Assembly (NCBI RefSeq): GCF_001884045.1
Contig: NZ_MACF01000119.1
Span: 62,001-126,000, forward strand
DNA from: Bacillus mobilis
GTDB taxonomy: Bacteria; Bacillota; Bacilli; Bacillales; Bacillaceae_G
Direction: 5' to 3'
Length of the DNA: 64,000 bases
Positions 9,760 through 18,832 of this stretch are shown here, piece by piece. A program made the position numbers and the translations under genes. How positions within the stretch are numbered: position 1 is the stretch's first letter; each line of letters starts with the position of its first letter. The notes beneath the pieces are model-generated. The model was given only the letters and a program-made list of their open reading frames with translations, made no database searches and had not been told where the DNA came from.

Positions 9760-11174
9760 TTAAAAATATTGTGCATCGAATTCGAAATCTACCTATAAAG
9801 TGGAAACTAACAATTTGGTCGACGACTCTAGTATTTATTTTATTCATTTTATATAGTGCTCTGCAGTTTATTGTAATAAATAAGTGGACTATAGACTATG
9901 AACAGAAACAAATAAATAGACAAGTGACAGAAATAGCGGCCTATTTCCAAGATAAAAATGATAACCTTTCGAGTGAAACGTTTGAAAACAGTAAAGATTT
10001 CTTAAACAATATGATTGATAAACATCAAATGATTCGTATTATCGGTATGGACGGGAAAACAATTGTTACTGTTTCGCGAGAGTTTAATGAAGCGTGGATA
10101 AAACCAAAACAAGTTACACAAGAGGAATTATTTATAAAAAGACATGTAGAAGATCGCATATTAGTTCAGCGTATACCAATTCAAACAAAAGAGTTCACTG
10201 GTACTATTGAACTTACGAAAAACTTAGAGGCTTTCGATCATTTATTAAAAATTATTCTAGTGGTAATGGTTATTGCCGGAATATGTGGACTAATATTTAG
10301 TTTTTTAGGTGGTTTACTAATTACGAAAAAACTATTATCAAGTGTTCAAAATATAACGGATACGATGAAACGTATTAAGAAAAATGGACTAAATGAACGA
10401 GTTCCAGTACGTGAAAATAATGATGAACTTGCAAAATTATCGTTTCTTTTTAACGAAATGATGGATGAGGTAGAAACTTCTTTTACACAACAGAAACAGT
10501 TTGTAGAAGACGCATCCCATGAATTGAGAACACCACTAACAATTATTCAAGGACACTTGTCCATGTTAAATCGGTGGGGGAAAAATGATCCAGCAGTTTT
10601 AGATAAATCGCTTCAATCCAGTTTAAAGGAAGTTGATCGTTTAAATAAGTTAGTTTTAGAATTGCTAGAACTATCAAGAGCTGAATCAGAACAGATGCAT
10701 CCAATCGCAGCTGATCCAGTCCATGTAAATAGCATATTAAAACAAGTTACACAAAACTTTGGCGTACTTCAAACTGAATTTCAATTTGATATGAAACTAG
10801 GTGGAGATGCGGCATATGTCTCAATACCTTCATCTTACTTAGAACAAATTATTATTATCGTAATGGATAACGCAGTGAAATATACAAAAGAAGTTAATAA
10901 ATATATTTGTATTGAATCTAGTGTACAATCAGGGAAAGTTAAAATTCGTATTATAGATCGTGGAGCGGGAATACCCGAAGCTGATTTACCTTTTGTTCTT
11001 AACCGCTTTTATCGTGTGGATAAAGCAAGAAGTCGAAAACAGGGTGGAAATGGTCTAGGTTTGTCTATTGCAAAACGACTTATAGAGAAATACAACGGAA
11101 CGATACAAATAGAGAGCAAAGAAGGCGATGGAACAATCGTTACGATTACACTGCCTACCGTTTCACTTAAATAA
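9756..11174 (+). CDS. sensor histidine kinase, HAMP/HisKA/HATPase
   Basis: 472 aa. Two transmembrane helices (about 20-38 and 162-186) flank an extracytoplasmic sensor region of ~120 residues. Then comes a HAMP linker, the H-box EDASHELRTPLTIIQGHL, and an ATPase domain with VMDNAVKYT, DRGAGIP and GNGLGLSIAK. It is the partner of the OmpR-type regulator, overlapping its stop. The signal sensed is unknown; the upstream haem-protein-like membrane gene is a possible clue. Confidence 0.93.
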   Translation: MIKNIVHRIRNLPIKWKLTIWSTTLVFILFILYSALQFIVINKWTIDYEQKQINRQVTEIAAYFQDKNDNLSSETFENSKDFLNNMIDKHQMIRIIGMDGKTIVTVSREFNEAWIKPKQVTQEELFIKRHVEDRILVQRIPIQTKEFTGTIELTKNLEAFDHLLKIILVVMVIAGICGLIFSFLGGLLITKKLLSSVQNITDTMKRIKKNGLNERVPVRENNDELAKLSFLFNEMMDEVETSFTQQKQFVEDASHELRTPLTIIQGHLSMLNRWGKNDPAVLDKSLQSSLKEVDRLNKLVLELLELSRAESEQMHPIAADPVHVNSILKQVTQNFGVLQTEFQFDMKLGGDAAYVSIPSSYLEQIIIIVMDNAVKYTKEVNKYICIESSVQSGKVKIRIIDRGAGIPEADLPFVLNRFYRVDKARSRKQGGNGLGLSIAKRLIEKYNGTIQIESKEGDGTIVTITLPTVSLK

Positions 11175-11179
11175 TTCGG

Positions 11180-11213
11180 AAAGAAGGGATGTTTTGTGCA
11201 TTCCTTCTTTTTT
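11180..11213 (+). terminator. terminator after two-component operon
   Basis: AAAGAAGG (11180-11187) pairs with CCTTCTTT (11203-11210), extended by three pairs, then T6. Confidence 0.85.
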
Positions 11214-11278
11214 ATGGTCAAATTATTTTGTTTATCCCGAACTTTCTAGTACATTAGAATCATTAAGGGGGAATAATA

Positions 11279-12265
11279 ATGAAAGCGATCGTACAACAAT
11301 ATAAATCTGGATTTGAAGGGGTAGAATATAAAGTATTACCAGAGATAACACCCAATGCTGGAGAAGTGAAAGTGAAATTAAAATCAGCCGGCTTAAATCA
11401 TCGTGATTTATTTATAATGAATAATAGAAAAGAAATGCAATTACCGTTAGTTCTAGGATCAGATGGTGCAGGTATTGTTACGGAAATTGGAGAAGGGGTT
11501 TCAGGTGCTTTATTGCAAACCGAGGTTATTATTAATCCTAGTATCGGATGGGATAATATTGCTGAAATACCTGAGTTACCAGAGGTGTTAGGTGGACCGA
11601 AAGATGGAACGTTTGCAGAATATGTTATTGTGCCAGCTGAAAATGTAGTGGCAAAACCGTCATATCTTACTTGGGAAGAGGCTGGGGTTCTATCTTTATC
11701 GGCACTAACTGCATATAGAGCACTTTTTACAAAGGGTAGATTAAAGTGTGGAGAACATGTTTTAATTCCAGGGATAGGTGGCGGTGTAGCGACATTTGCT
11801 ATGTTATTTGCAAAAGCAATTGGTGCAAAAGTAAGTGTTACTTCAAGAGTAGAGAGTAAAAGAAAGTTTGCCGAAACATACGGTGCAGACTTTTCTTTTA
11901 ATAGTTCTGGAAATTGGGAAGAGAGTTTAAGCGGAAAGAAAGTAGATTTAATAATTGATAGTATAGGTCCAGCAACATTTTTAAAATACTTTGATGTATT
12001 AAAACCAAATGGGAGAATTGTTAATTTCGGTGCAAGCTCAGGAGATAAAATTGAATTACCATTACGAGCATTATTTTATAATCAAATCGATATAATGGGA
12101 ACATCTATGGGTAGTCGTGAGGAATTTCACGAAATGGTTAAGTTTATAGAGAAACATAAAATTAAACCAATTATTGATAAAGTATATTCGTTAGATGAAG
12201 CCATTCAGGCGTTAAATCGTATGGAACAAGGAGAACAATTTGGTAATATCGCACTTCGTATGTAA
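11279..12265 (+). CDS. zinc-independent alcohol dehydrogenase / quinone oxidoreductase (MDR family)
   Basis: 328 aa medium-chain dehydrogenase/reductase. The N-terminal GroES-like domain has [13 protein letters not shown] and [13 protein letters not shown]. The NAD(P)-binding Rossmann region carries the GxGGGV-type loop in [12 protein letters not shown], and [12 protein letters not shown] is typical. The four-cysteine structural zinc site is absent, so it looks like a quinone/enone reductase (YogA-like) rather than a classical zinc ADH. Start ATG follows AAGGGGGA. It is a single gene after the terminator at 11213. Confidence 0.85.
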   Translation: MKAIVQQYKSGFEGVEYKVLPEITPNAGEVKVKLKSAGLNHRDLFIMNNRKEMQLPLVLGSDGAGIVTEIGEGVSGALLQTEVIINPSIGWDNIAEIPELPEVLGGPKDGTFAEYVIVPAENVVAKPSYLTWEEAGVLSLSALTAYRALFTKGRLKCGEHVLIPGIGGGVATFAMLFAKAIGAKVSVTSRVESKRKFAETYGADFSFNSSGNWEESLSGKKVDLIIDSIGPATFLKYFDVLKPNGRIVNFGASSGDKIELPLRALFYNQIDIMGTSMGSREEFHEMVKFIEKHKIKPIIDKVYSLDEAIQALNRMEQGEQFGNIALRM

Positions 12266-12514
12266 TAAAAATATGATTTCGCAACAAGTATATTTAAATA
12301 ACTATGTTATGTATTCTATACATAAAAAGCGTATGATTCGTATTGTTTTAAAGGTTTTTCAGCTTTATACATAATTAGCCGTTATAATTAGTCTTACTAT
12401 TGTCAAATGACTACTAGTAAAATGAGAATTAGATGAGAAAAGTTTAAGCCCATTTTCATATTGATGTTGTATACTGTGTAAATCAAGAATGCTTTTATGT
12501 AAGGAGAGAGTATT

Positions 12515-13114
12515 ATGAATTACACAGTATTTCAATGGTTTAATAATTTTGCTGGATCGTCCAAACTATTAGATACGCTAATGATTGCAATTACAAATAG
12601 TGCTGTATATGTAGCAATTTTGTTTATGTTTATCTTATGGTTTAATAATGGAAAGAAAGTCAATGCCATTAAAAAACAATACACAGTGTTATATACGACA
12701 CTTTCAGTCATTATCGCATTACTAGTAAATGTTGTGATACATGCGGTATATTACCATCCACGTCCGTTTGTATCGCATGATGTACATCAATTAGTGCCAC
12801 ATGCAGCAGACTCATCATTTGTAAGTGATCATTCTGTACTTGTATTTTCTATTGCATTTGTATTTTTACTTAGGGGTGAAAAACTTAAATATATCGCTCT
12901 TATATGGGCAGTATTAGTTGGTGTTTCACGCATGTATGTAGGTGTTCATTATCCTCTAGATATACTTGGTGCTGCATTCTTAACATTTATTACGAGCGGT
13001 TTAGTAGTGCAAAGTACACGTATGTTTGAACCGATAGCGAAATTTGTATTTAAAATGTACGCATTAGTAGCGAAACGAATTCCTTTTTTAGCGAAATATA
13101 ATCATATAGCTTAA
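12515..13114 (+). CDS. bcrC: undecaprenyl-diphosphatase, PAP2 family (BcrC-like)
   Basis: 199 aa membrane enzyme of the PAP2 superfamily. The three phosphatase motifs are visible: the K-x6-RP type region ending HPRPFV, PSGH-like SFVSDHS, and SRMYVGVHYPLD with the catalytic His. The run VHQLVPHAADSSF closely matches BcrC. It dephosphorylates undecaprenyl pyrophosphate outside the membrane for lipid carrier recycling and gives bacitracin resistance in B. subtilis. The B. cereus group has several PAP2 paralogues, so the symbol is family-level. Start ATG follows AAGGAGAG. Confidence 0.82.
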   Translation: MNYTVFQWFNNFAGSSKLLDTLMIAITNSAVYVAILFMFILWFNNGKKVNAIKKQYTVLYTTLSVIIALLVNVVIHAVYYHPRPFVSHDVHQLVPHAADSSFVSDHSVLVFSIAFVFLLRGEKLKYIALIWAVLVGVSRMYVGVHYPLDILGAAFLTFITSGLVVQSTRMFEPIAKFVFKMYALVAKRIPFLAKYNHIA

Positions 13115-13145
13115 TTCTTATAAATAACTATTTGTAAGTTTGTTT

Positions 13146-13185
13146 AAAAGTTCTTCTTTGGAAATCCAGAGGAGAACTTTTTTAT
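13146..13185 (+). terminator. terminator after bcrC-like gene
   Basis: AAAAGTTCTT (13146-13155) pairs with GGAGAACTTTT (13171-13181), followed by T residues. Confidence 0.8.
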
Positions 13186-13235
13186 TGTGCACAAGAAAAG
13201 GATATATATGCATTAAAAGAGTTGCGAAAGTACAA

Positions 13236-13575
13236 CTGAGTTAGCACCTAGTGAACTACTCACCACTTAGCAAAGCTTGAAGTGGGAGCTTCTCAGTTCC
13301 ACGACGAAAGCAACCTTTCGTCTCCCTGAGCGTTACTTCGGGGCGTTCCATCCCTAGATGACCAACGCTTGGATGTTCTCTTTATACGGTTGATATTTTA
13401 CGCAGGAACCGAATGGCTTGGTTTTCGCACTCTATTTTCTTCCTGCAACCTTCTATATCAAGTTATCAAAGAACCTCATAGAGCTACTTTATCAAAATTT
13501 TTTGACTACTGCCAAACCGAAATTCATCTCCCACCTATCGTTGGGCTACGCCCTTCACATGTTTGAGGAAGGAGA
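13236..13575 (-). mobile_element. decayed IS200/IS605-family 3' end
   Basis: This stretch is visibly more GC-rich than its surroundings and full of small hairpins. Examples are CCACTT...AAGTGG at 13261-13282 and the stem GACGAAAG/CTTTCGTC near 13302-13321. It contains the TnpB C-terminal remnant. In this family the 3' end of tnpB overlaps the structured guide (omega) RNA, so the hairpins may be a relic of that RNA. No TnpA and no complete left end are present. Boundaries are approximate. Confidence 0.6.
13256..13444 (-). pseudogene. C-terminal remnant of IS200/IS605-type TnpB
   Basis: On the minus strand the frame ending at TAG (13256-13258) reads EHPSVGHLGMERPEV, then TLRETKGCFRRGTEKL, then PLQALLSGE. 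This is the familiar conserved tail of OrfB/TnpB proteins of IS1341/IS605-like elements. Just upstream the match moves to another frame (NINRIKR) and stops intervene, so the reading frame is broken. No zinc-finger or RuvC motifs remain. It is a dead fragment and encodes no transposase. Confidence 0.75.
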
Positions 13576-13644
13576 ATTTTTTCGGGGAATTCGTTAAATT
13601 TGTAGCTTATTATAAGTTAATCATCATACGGCGGAATATTCATA

Positions 13645-13662
13645 AATTTCACGCACCGTAAT
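13645..13662 (+). repeat. 18-bp direct repeat, copy 1 (upstream of PBP gene)
   Basis: AATTTCACGCACCGTAAT occurs here and again at 16018-16035 in the same orientation, one copy on each side of the penicillin-binding protein gene. I did not notice it elsewhere in the window. Confidence 0.8.
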
Positions 13663-13822
13663 ATAAATAGAAAAATAAAATAAAAGCAGAAACAATAGCT
13701 ACATTCAGAACGATTTAAAGGAATTAAAAGGAAAAGTTCGAAAGTTATAGTATTGAAAGCAAAAACTACATAATTTCTAGCACACTATCGCAGTAATTAT
13801 TTGTGAAAGAAAGGGGATAAAT

Positions 13823-15961
13823 ATGCATAAACTTCAAACGAATAAAGGCGCGCGGTATTTTATGGTTGCTTTTATTGTTTTGTTTCTTATTATGCTTTCG
13901 CGGTTTTTCTATATTCAGGCAGTAGGAGTCTTGCATAATGTGAATGTAAAGGATCTTGCAAACGAGCAACATAATAAAAATGGTGTTTTGGAAGCAAATC
14001 GTGGCACTATATATGATCAAAATGGAAAGGTACTAGTCCAAGATTCCACAACGTATCGTGTCGTTGTAAATTTGAAAGGTACAGATAAGGTGAAAAATAA
14101 AGAGGAAACTGCAAGACAATTAGCTGATGCGCTTGAAATTGATAAAGAGGATGTATTAAAAAATTTTCATGAGGGACGTACGCAAGTTGAAATTGGAAAA
14201 GTTGGCCGGAATTTATCTAGAGAAGTGAAGGAACAAATTAGGCAATTAAAAATCCCAGGTGTATCCTTTATGACAGAGAAAGCAAGAGTATATCCAAATG
14301 AAGATTTTGCATCTTATATACTTGGTTTTGCTAGACCTGATGATAAAGGAAATACAGAAGGGAAATTTGGGCTTGAAAAGAGTCTGGATAAATATTTGCG
14401 CTCGACAAATGGGAAAATAGAATATGTGGGAGCACCAAGAGGAATCCCGCTTACAAATGATATAGGGAAAATAGAACCCGCTAAAAATGGGAATAACGTA
14501 TATCTTACGCTCGATAAACAAATTAATAGTTTTTTAGAAGAAGCGATGAATAAGGCACAAGAGCACTATGATCCTTCTATGTTAGTAGGAATCATAGCGG
14601 ATCCAAAGACAGGAAAAGTTTTAGCAATGTCTAGTAAGCCTAGTTTTAATCCTAATAAAGGCGATATCGAATATTTTTTAAATGATCCAATCGCAAATGC
14701 ATACGAACCAGGTTCAACAATGAAAATATTTACGCTAGCTGCTGCAATTAATGAAGGAGTATATAACGGGAAAGAATATTTCCAATCCGGAAAATATTCC
14801 GTTGGTTCATCTGATATTAAAGATCATAACGGTGGATTTGGATGGGGATCTATTACATTTGATGAAGGCTTTGAAAGATCATCAAACGTAGCTTTTTCTA
14901 TTTTAGAAGATCAGTTATTAAAACCGGATAAATTTAAGCAATATATGAATAAATTTGGATTCAACCAAAAAACCGGAATAGATTTACCTGGTGAAAGTAA
15001 AAATACTTTATTATTAAATACACAAATTCAACAAGTTACAACTTCTTTCGGGCAAGGTTCTACAGTAACTCCGATTCAATTAATCCAAGCAGCTACTGCT
15101 ATAGCTAATGACGGGAAAATGATGCAACCATATATCGTTGACAAAGTTGTAAATCCAACTAACAAACAAGTTATTATGGAAAATCAACCGAAAGAAACTG
15201 GGAATCCGATAAAAAAAGAGACAGCGGACAAGGTAAGGAACTTAATGGAACGTGTTATTACATCTTCAAAAGGTACCGGTACAATGTATAAAGTGGATGG
15301 TTATCCAATAGGAGGTAAGACAGGAACAGCGCAAATTCCGAATCCTGAAAATGGACGTTATATGGAAGGAAAAGAAAATTATATTTTTTCATTTTTAGGA
15401 ATGGCTCCGATTGATGACCCAGAATTAATTGTATACTTAGCTATTAAGCAGCCGAAGTTAAAGGGAGACGAGTATGGAGCTAAGCCACTTGCTGAAATAT
15501 TTAAACCTGTTGTGAAAAATAGCCTTGAATATTTAAAAGTGAAACCATATACAGAAAAACAAATGGCCGATGCAACGAAAAAATCTCAATTAAAAGTACA
15601 AAACTATGTTAATCAATCCATGGATACGGTAGAGAATAGTGTGAAAAAAGAAAAGCTTCAACCGATCATTTTAGGCGAAGGAAAAATAATAAAACAATAT
15701 CCGCAGTCAGGTGAAGTAATGAGTGAAGGGGATCGTATATTTTTATTAGGAAACAACGCAAAAATGCCTAATTTACAAGGTTGGTCTATGCGTGATGTTA
15801 TGTATTTCTCCAAGTTATTAAAATTAGATTTAAAAACTACTGGTACAGGATACGTAACGAGTCAAAGCATTGAAAAGGGACAAGATATACAAGAAGGCGA
15901 TGCACTAGAACTAAACTTAGAACCACCTTTACAACCGTTAGTAGAGGCAAATACAAATTAA
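13823..15961 (+). CDS. class B penicillin-binding protein (PBP2B/SpoVD type) with PASTA domains
   Basis: 712 aa D,D-transpeptidase. There is a short cytoplasmic tail and one membrane anchor (~12-34), then the PBP dimerization domain and the transpeptidase domain with catalytic motifs S298-T-M-K, S353-S-N and K499-T-G-T. Two PASTA modules follow at about 590-712. It crosslinks septal or spore peptidoglycan outside the membrane. The length and PASTA pair match PBP2B/SpoVD. It lies alone, not in the dcw cluster, so it is most likely an accessory paralogue. Start ATG follows AAAGGGG. Confidence 0.9.
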   Translation: MHKLQTNKGARYFMVAFIVLFLIMLSRFFYIQAVGVLHNVNVKDLANEQHNKNGVLEANRGTIYDQNGKVLVQDSTTYRVVVNLKGTDKVKNKEETARQLADALEIDKEDVLKNFHEGRTQVEIGKVGRNLSREVKEQIRQLKIPGVSFMTEKARVYPNEDFASYILGFARPDDKGNTEGKFGLEKSLDKYLRSTNGKIEYVGAPRGIPLTNDIGKIEPAKNGNNVYLTLDKQINSFLEEAMNKAQEHYDPSMLVGIIADPKTGKVLAMSSKPSFNPNKGDIEYFLNDPIANAYEPGSTMKIFTLAAAINEGVYNGKEYFQSGKYSVGSSDIKDHNGGFGWGSITFDEGFERSSNVAFSILEDQLLKPDKFKQYMNKFGFNQKTGIDLPGESKNTLLLNTQIQQVTTSFGQGSTVTPIQLIQAATAIANDGKMMQPYIVDKVVNPTNKQVIMENQPKETGNPIKKETADKVRNLMERVITSSKGTGTMYKVDGYPIGGKTGTAQIPNPENGRYMEGKENYIFSFLGMAPIDDPELIVYLAIKQPKLKGDEYGAKPLAEIFKPVVKNSLEYLKVKPYTEKQMADATKKSQLKVQNYVNQSMDTVENSVKKEKLQPIILGEGKIIKQYPQSGEVMSEGDRIFLLGNNAKMPNLQGWSMRDVMYFSKLLKLDLKTTGTGYVTSQSIEKGQDIQEGDALELNLEPPLQPLVEANTN

Positions 15962-15974
15962 TTCGGACAAAGTG

Positions 15975-16004
15975 AAGGGTCTATATACAATAGGCTCTTT
16001 ATTT
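15975..16004 (+). terminator. probable terminator after PBP gene
   Basis: AAGGGTCTAT (15975-15984) pairs imperfectly with ATAGGCTCTT (15990-15999), followed by a T-rich run. Confidence 0.5.
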
Positions 16005-16017
16005 TATAAATTAAAGT

Positions 16018-16035
16018 AATTTCACGCACCGTAAT
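16018..16035 (+). repeat. 18-bp direct repeat, copy 2 (downstream of PBP gene)
   Basis: Second identical copy of the 18-bp sequence at 13645-13662, same orientation. Both are followed by an A-rich stretch, so similarity may extend weakly beyond the core. Confidence 0.8.
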
Positions 16036-16144
16036 TTTTAGAAAAAATAATAAATAAGTGAATTAACAGAAGCAGCCTGTTAAATATCTGATTATTTTTT
16101 ATTTACAGTTAAAAATAATTGTGATAATATGGAAAAAATCAAAT

Positions 16145-16430
16145 GCAGTGAAGAGAAGAGTAAATAAAATGAATTTTTCACAGAGAGCTCCATTTAGCTG
16201 AAAAGGAGTAAAAATTCTTTATTGAACCAAGTCTCTGAGCAGCGCATCGGAACTTATTATGAGGGGATGGTGTGACGGGAGCTCCCGTTATAGAGCTATG
16301 GTATAAGCATGAATTACAATGCAGTACCTGATAAGGTTAATATGGCGACATATTAACAAACTAGGGTGGCACCGCGATGATAAATCTCGTCCCTAAGACT
16401 AAAAGTCTTGGGGGTGGGATTTTTTTATTG
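16145..16430 (+). promoter_or_regulatory. T-box leader, probable isoleucine (AUU) specifier
   Basis: A full T-box leader. Stem I contains ACAGAGAGCTCC and a 3' half with ATT (16221-16223) directly before GAACC...CTCTGAGC, the place where the specifier codon normally sits. The T-box sequence AGGGTGGCACCGCG lies at about 16362-16375, and a terminator follows at 16382-16427. Uncharged tRNA pairing with specifier and T-box promotes antitermination. Reading the specifier as AUU points to tRNA-Ile. The leader controls an MFS transporter gene rather than a synthetase. A promoter-like TTTACA/GATAAT pair is at 16102-16128. Confidence 0.9.
16382..16427 (+). terminator. T-box regulated terminator
   Basis: AAATCTCGTCCCTAAGACT pairs with AGTCTTGGGGGTGGGATTT and runs into T7. 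Its 5' arm overlaps the antiterminator next to the T-box sequence. Confidence 0.9.
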
Positions 16431-16462
16431 TTTTAAAACAATTTGGAAAGCGGGGGCCTAAA

Positions 16463-17701
16463 ATGAAAAACTTACTTAAAGATTGGAAATATCCTTTATT
16501 ACTACTGTCCGGAGTTGGTATTGCAAATTTAGGGGCATGGATTTACTTAATAGCACTGAATGTACTTGTCTATAATATGGGGGGCTCAGCCTTAGCTGTT
16601 GTTACTTTATATGTAATTCAACCATTAGCCGCTTTATTTACAAACGCTTGGTCAGGAAGTATGATTGATCGTTTAAATAAACGGAAGTTAATGATTCACC
16701 TCGATATATATCGTGCAGTATTTATCGCTATTTTACCTTTAGTTCCATCACTTTGGATTGTTTATGTGTTCGTATTCTTTATTAGTATGGCCAGTGCAAT
16801 TTATGAGCCAACTGCTATGACGTATATGACGAAATTAATTCCAGTTGAGCAAAGACAACATTTTAACTCATTACGTAGTTTAATAGGATCTGGTGCATTT
16901 TTAATTGGCCCAGCGATAGCGGGAGTATTGTTAATTGCAAGTACACCAGAGTTTGCTATATATATAAATGCTATAGCATTTCTCTTAGCAGGAGTAATTA
17001 CATTACTGTTACCTAATCTTGATATAAAATCCGATATTACTACGTCAAATGACAAGTTATCTTTAGCTGTATTAAAAAAAGATTGGAACATCGTTTTAAA
17101 TTTCAGTAAGAAATCTTTATATATCGTTTTTGTGTACTTCTTATTTCAAGGGATGATGGTTTTAGTTGCTGCAACTGATTCACTTGAATTGTCATTTGCG
17201 AAAGAAGTTTTATTGTTAACAAATAGTGAATATGGCTTTTTAGTTAGTATCGCTGGAGCCGGGTTTATTTTAGGAGCCATAACAAATACAATATTATCAA
17301 GAAAATTAACACCTTCATTTTTAATTGGAATAGGATCATTATTCATCGCTATCGGTTATTTAATTTATGCTTTTTCAAATGAGTTTTTAATAGCTACTAT
17401 CGGATTCTTTATTTTATCTTTCTCTATGGCATATGCAAATACAGGATTTAACACCTTTTATCAAAATAATGTACCTGTCCATATGATGGGACGGATTGGG
17501 AGTATTTATGAGCTTGTGATTGCGGTCATAACCATTTTAATTACGATATTGTTCGGAGTTACAACTCAATTTATTTCTATACAACTTGTCGTTATCGTAG
17601 GATCATTCGTAATGCTACTTATTACTATCATATTGTGTGTGTTTACTTTATTACCATCACAGTCTAAAGTACATTCCTCTGAGTCAATTAATTCCAAATA
17701 G
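16463..17701 (+). CDS. MFS transporter (MFS_3/MefA-like) under T-box control
   Basis: 412 aa with about 12 transmembrane helices. The loop between helices 2 and 3 carries the MFS motif GSMIDRLNKRKLMI. The fold resembles the drug-efflux/MefA branch. Substrate is unknown. The unusual point is its control by an amino-acid-sensing T-box: expression should rise when a specific aminoacyl-tRNA (I read isoleucine) is short. That would fit uptake of an amino acid or peptide, or export of an antibiotic that blocks the cognate synthetase. Start ATG follows a GCGGGGG site. Confidence 0.85.
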   Translation: MKNLLKDWKYPLLLLSGVGIANLGAWIYLIALNVLVYNMGGSALAVVTLYVIQPLAALFTNAWSGSMIDRLNKRKLMIHLDIYRAVFIAILPLVPSLWIVYVFVFFISMASAIYEPTAMTYMTKLIPVEQRQHFNSLRSLIGSGAFLIGPAIAGVLLIASTPEFAIYINAIAFLLAGVITLLLPNLDIKSDITTSNDKLSLAVLKKDWNIVLNFSKKSLYIVFVYFLFQGMMVLVAATDSLELSFAKEVLLLTNSEYGFLVSIAGAGFILGAITNTILSRKLTPSFLIGIGSLFIAIGYLIYAFSNEFLIATIGFFILSFSMAYANTGFNTFYQNNVPVHMMGRIGSIYELVIAVITILITILFGVTTQFISIQLVVIVGSFVMLLITIILCVFTLLPSQSKVHSSESINSK

Positions 17702-17729
17702 TTCGCTTGGTTTTGATTTATGATATTCA

Positions 17730-17776
17730 ATAGGAGGGTTCACCCTCCTATATATGGAAATATAAGAAGGGTGAAC
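17730..17776 (+). promoter_or_regulatory. pair of mutually exclusive hairpins
   Basis: Hairpin 1: ATAGGAGGG (17730-17738) with CCCTCCTAT (17743-17751). Hairpin 2: GTTCACCCT (17738-17746) with AGGGTGAAC (17768-17776), with inner TATAT/ATATA pairing. They share bases 17738-17746, so only one can form. They sit just before the serine hydrolase gene. This may be a terminator for the MFS gene, an operator palindrome, or an attenuator. Confidence 0.5.
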
Positions 17777-17805
17777 AATATTGATAAACGAGGGTGGTTT
17801 TTGTA

Positions 17806-18828
17806 ATGAAAACAAAAGATCAAATAGAGAGCGTTGTAAAAGAAATACATCGACATATAGATTTCTCTGGGGTGATTTTAGTGAAAGAAGAAAAAGGCTT
17901 AGTCTATGAAGGGGCATTTGGTTACGCAAATCGAAATGAATGTATAAACAATACGCTACAAACAAAGTTCGGGATTGCCTCCGGTTGTAAAATATTCACT
18001 GCTATCGGTATCTGTCAACTTGTTGAAAAAGGGGTAATTACTTTTCAAACAAAGTTAAAAGAGTGTTTAAGTAGTAACTTTCCAAACTTCAATGAAGATA
18101 TTACAATACATCATCTATTGACGCATAGTTCGGGTATTCCAGATTATTTTGATGAAAGTATTATGGATAACTTCGAAGATCTATGGAAACAAACTCCTAT
18201 GTATCTATTAAAAAGTTTAAAAGACTTTTTACCACTATTTCAAAATAAAAATATGATGTTTGCACCTGGAAGTAAGTTTCACTACAACAATGCTGGGTTT
18301 ATCATACTTGGATTAATTATAGAAGAACAGACAGGACTTACATTTACGGAGTATATAGAAAAAAACATATTTAATCCAATTGGTATGAACGATTCTGGCT
18401 ATTTTTCTTTAGATACATTACCAAGGCACACAGCTCTCGGATATATAAAAGATGAAATTAACCAAAATTGGAGGACAAACATTTACTCTATACCAATAAT
18501 AGGAGGATCTGATGGTGGAGCTTTTATTACTGCGCCAGACATGCTGAAGTTCTGGGAAGCGTTGTTTAACTATGAAATCGTAAGCCGAGAATATACAAAG
18601 ATACTTTTAACTCCTCACATTCAAGTGAATAATAATCAGTCTTACGGCTATGGAATATGGATTGAAACAAGAGAAAATAAGATATTCAAATATCATGTAA
18701 TGGGATATGATCCAGGAGTCAGTTTTCGCTCGGCCGTATATCCAGACTTAGGAATTACTTTAGTTATTCCATCAAATAAAGGAACAGGACCCGAAAAATT
18801 AATGACAGAAATAGAAGGAGCTTTTTAA
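17806..18828 (+). CDS. serine hydrolase, beta-lactamase/penicillin-binding (class C-like) family
   Basis: 340 aa beta-lactamase-like fold. The S-x-x-K motif is S59-G-C-K62. HHLLTHSSGIPDYF and a Y-x-N type motif in FHYNNAGF follow, then GGSDGGAF. There is no signal peptide, so it is likely cytoplasmic; members are esterases or D-aminopeptidase-like enzymes rather than drug-resistance lactamases. The ATG at 17806 follows GAGGGTGG with 8-nt spacing; an in-frame GTG at 17794 is part of that site. The next gene (GNAT) begins 4 nt downstream, so they form an operon. Confidence 0.85.
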   Translation: MKTKDQIESVVKEIHRHIDFSGVILVKEEKGLVYEGAFGYANRNECINNTLQTKFGIASGCKIFTAIGICQLVEKGVITFQTKLKECLSSNFPNFNEDITIHHLLTHSSGIPDYFDESIMDNFEDLWKQTPMYLLKSLKDFLPLFQNKNMMFAPGSKFHYNNAGFIILGLIIEEQTGLTFTEYIEKNIFNPIGMNDSGYFSLDTLPRHTALGYIKDEINQNWRTNIYSIPIIGGSDGGAFITAPDMLKFWEALFNYEIVSREYTKILLTPHIQVNNNQSYGYGIWIETRENKIFKYHVMGYDPGVSFRSAVYPDLGITLVIPSNKGTGPEKLMTEIEGAF

Positions 18829-18832
18829 TTAT

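Noticed and set aside
13369-13566. 65-codon plus-strand frame
   Set aside because: It lies over the decayed TnpB end; the opposite strand gives the recognisable protein match and this frame has no ribosome binding site.
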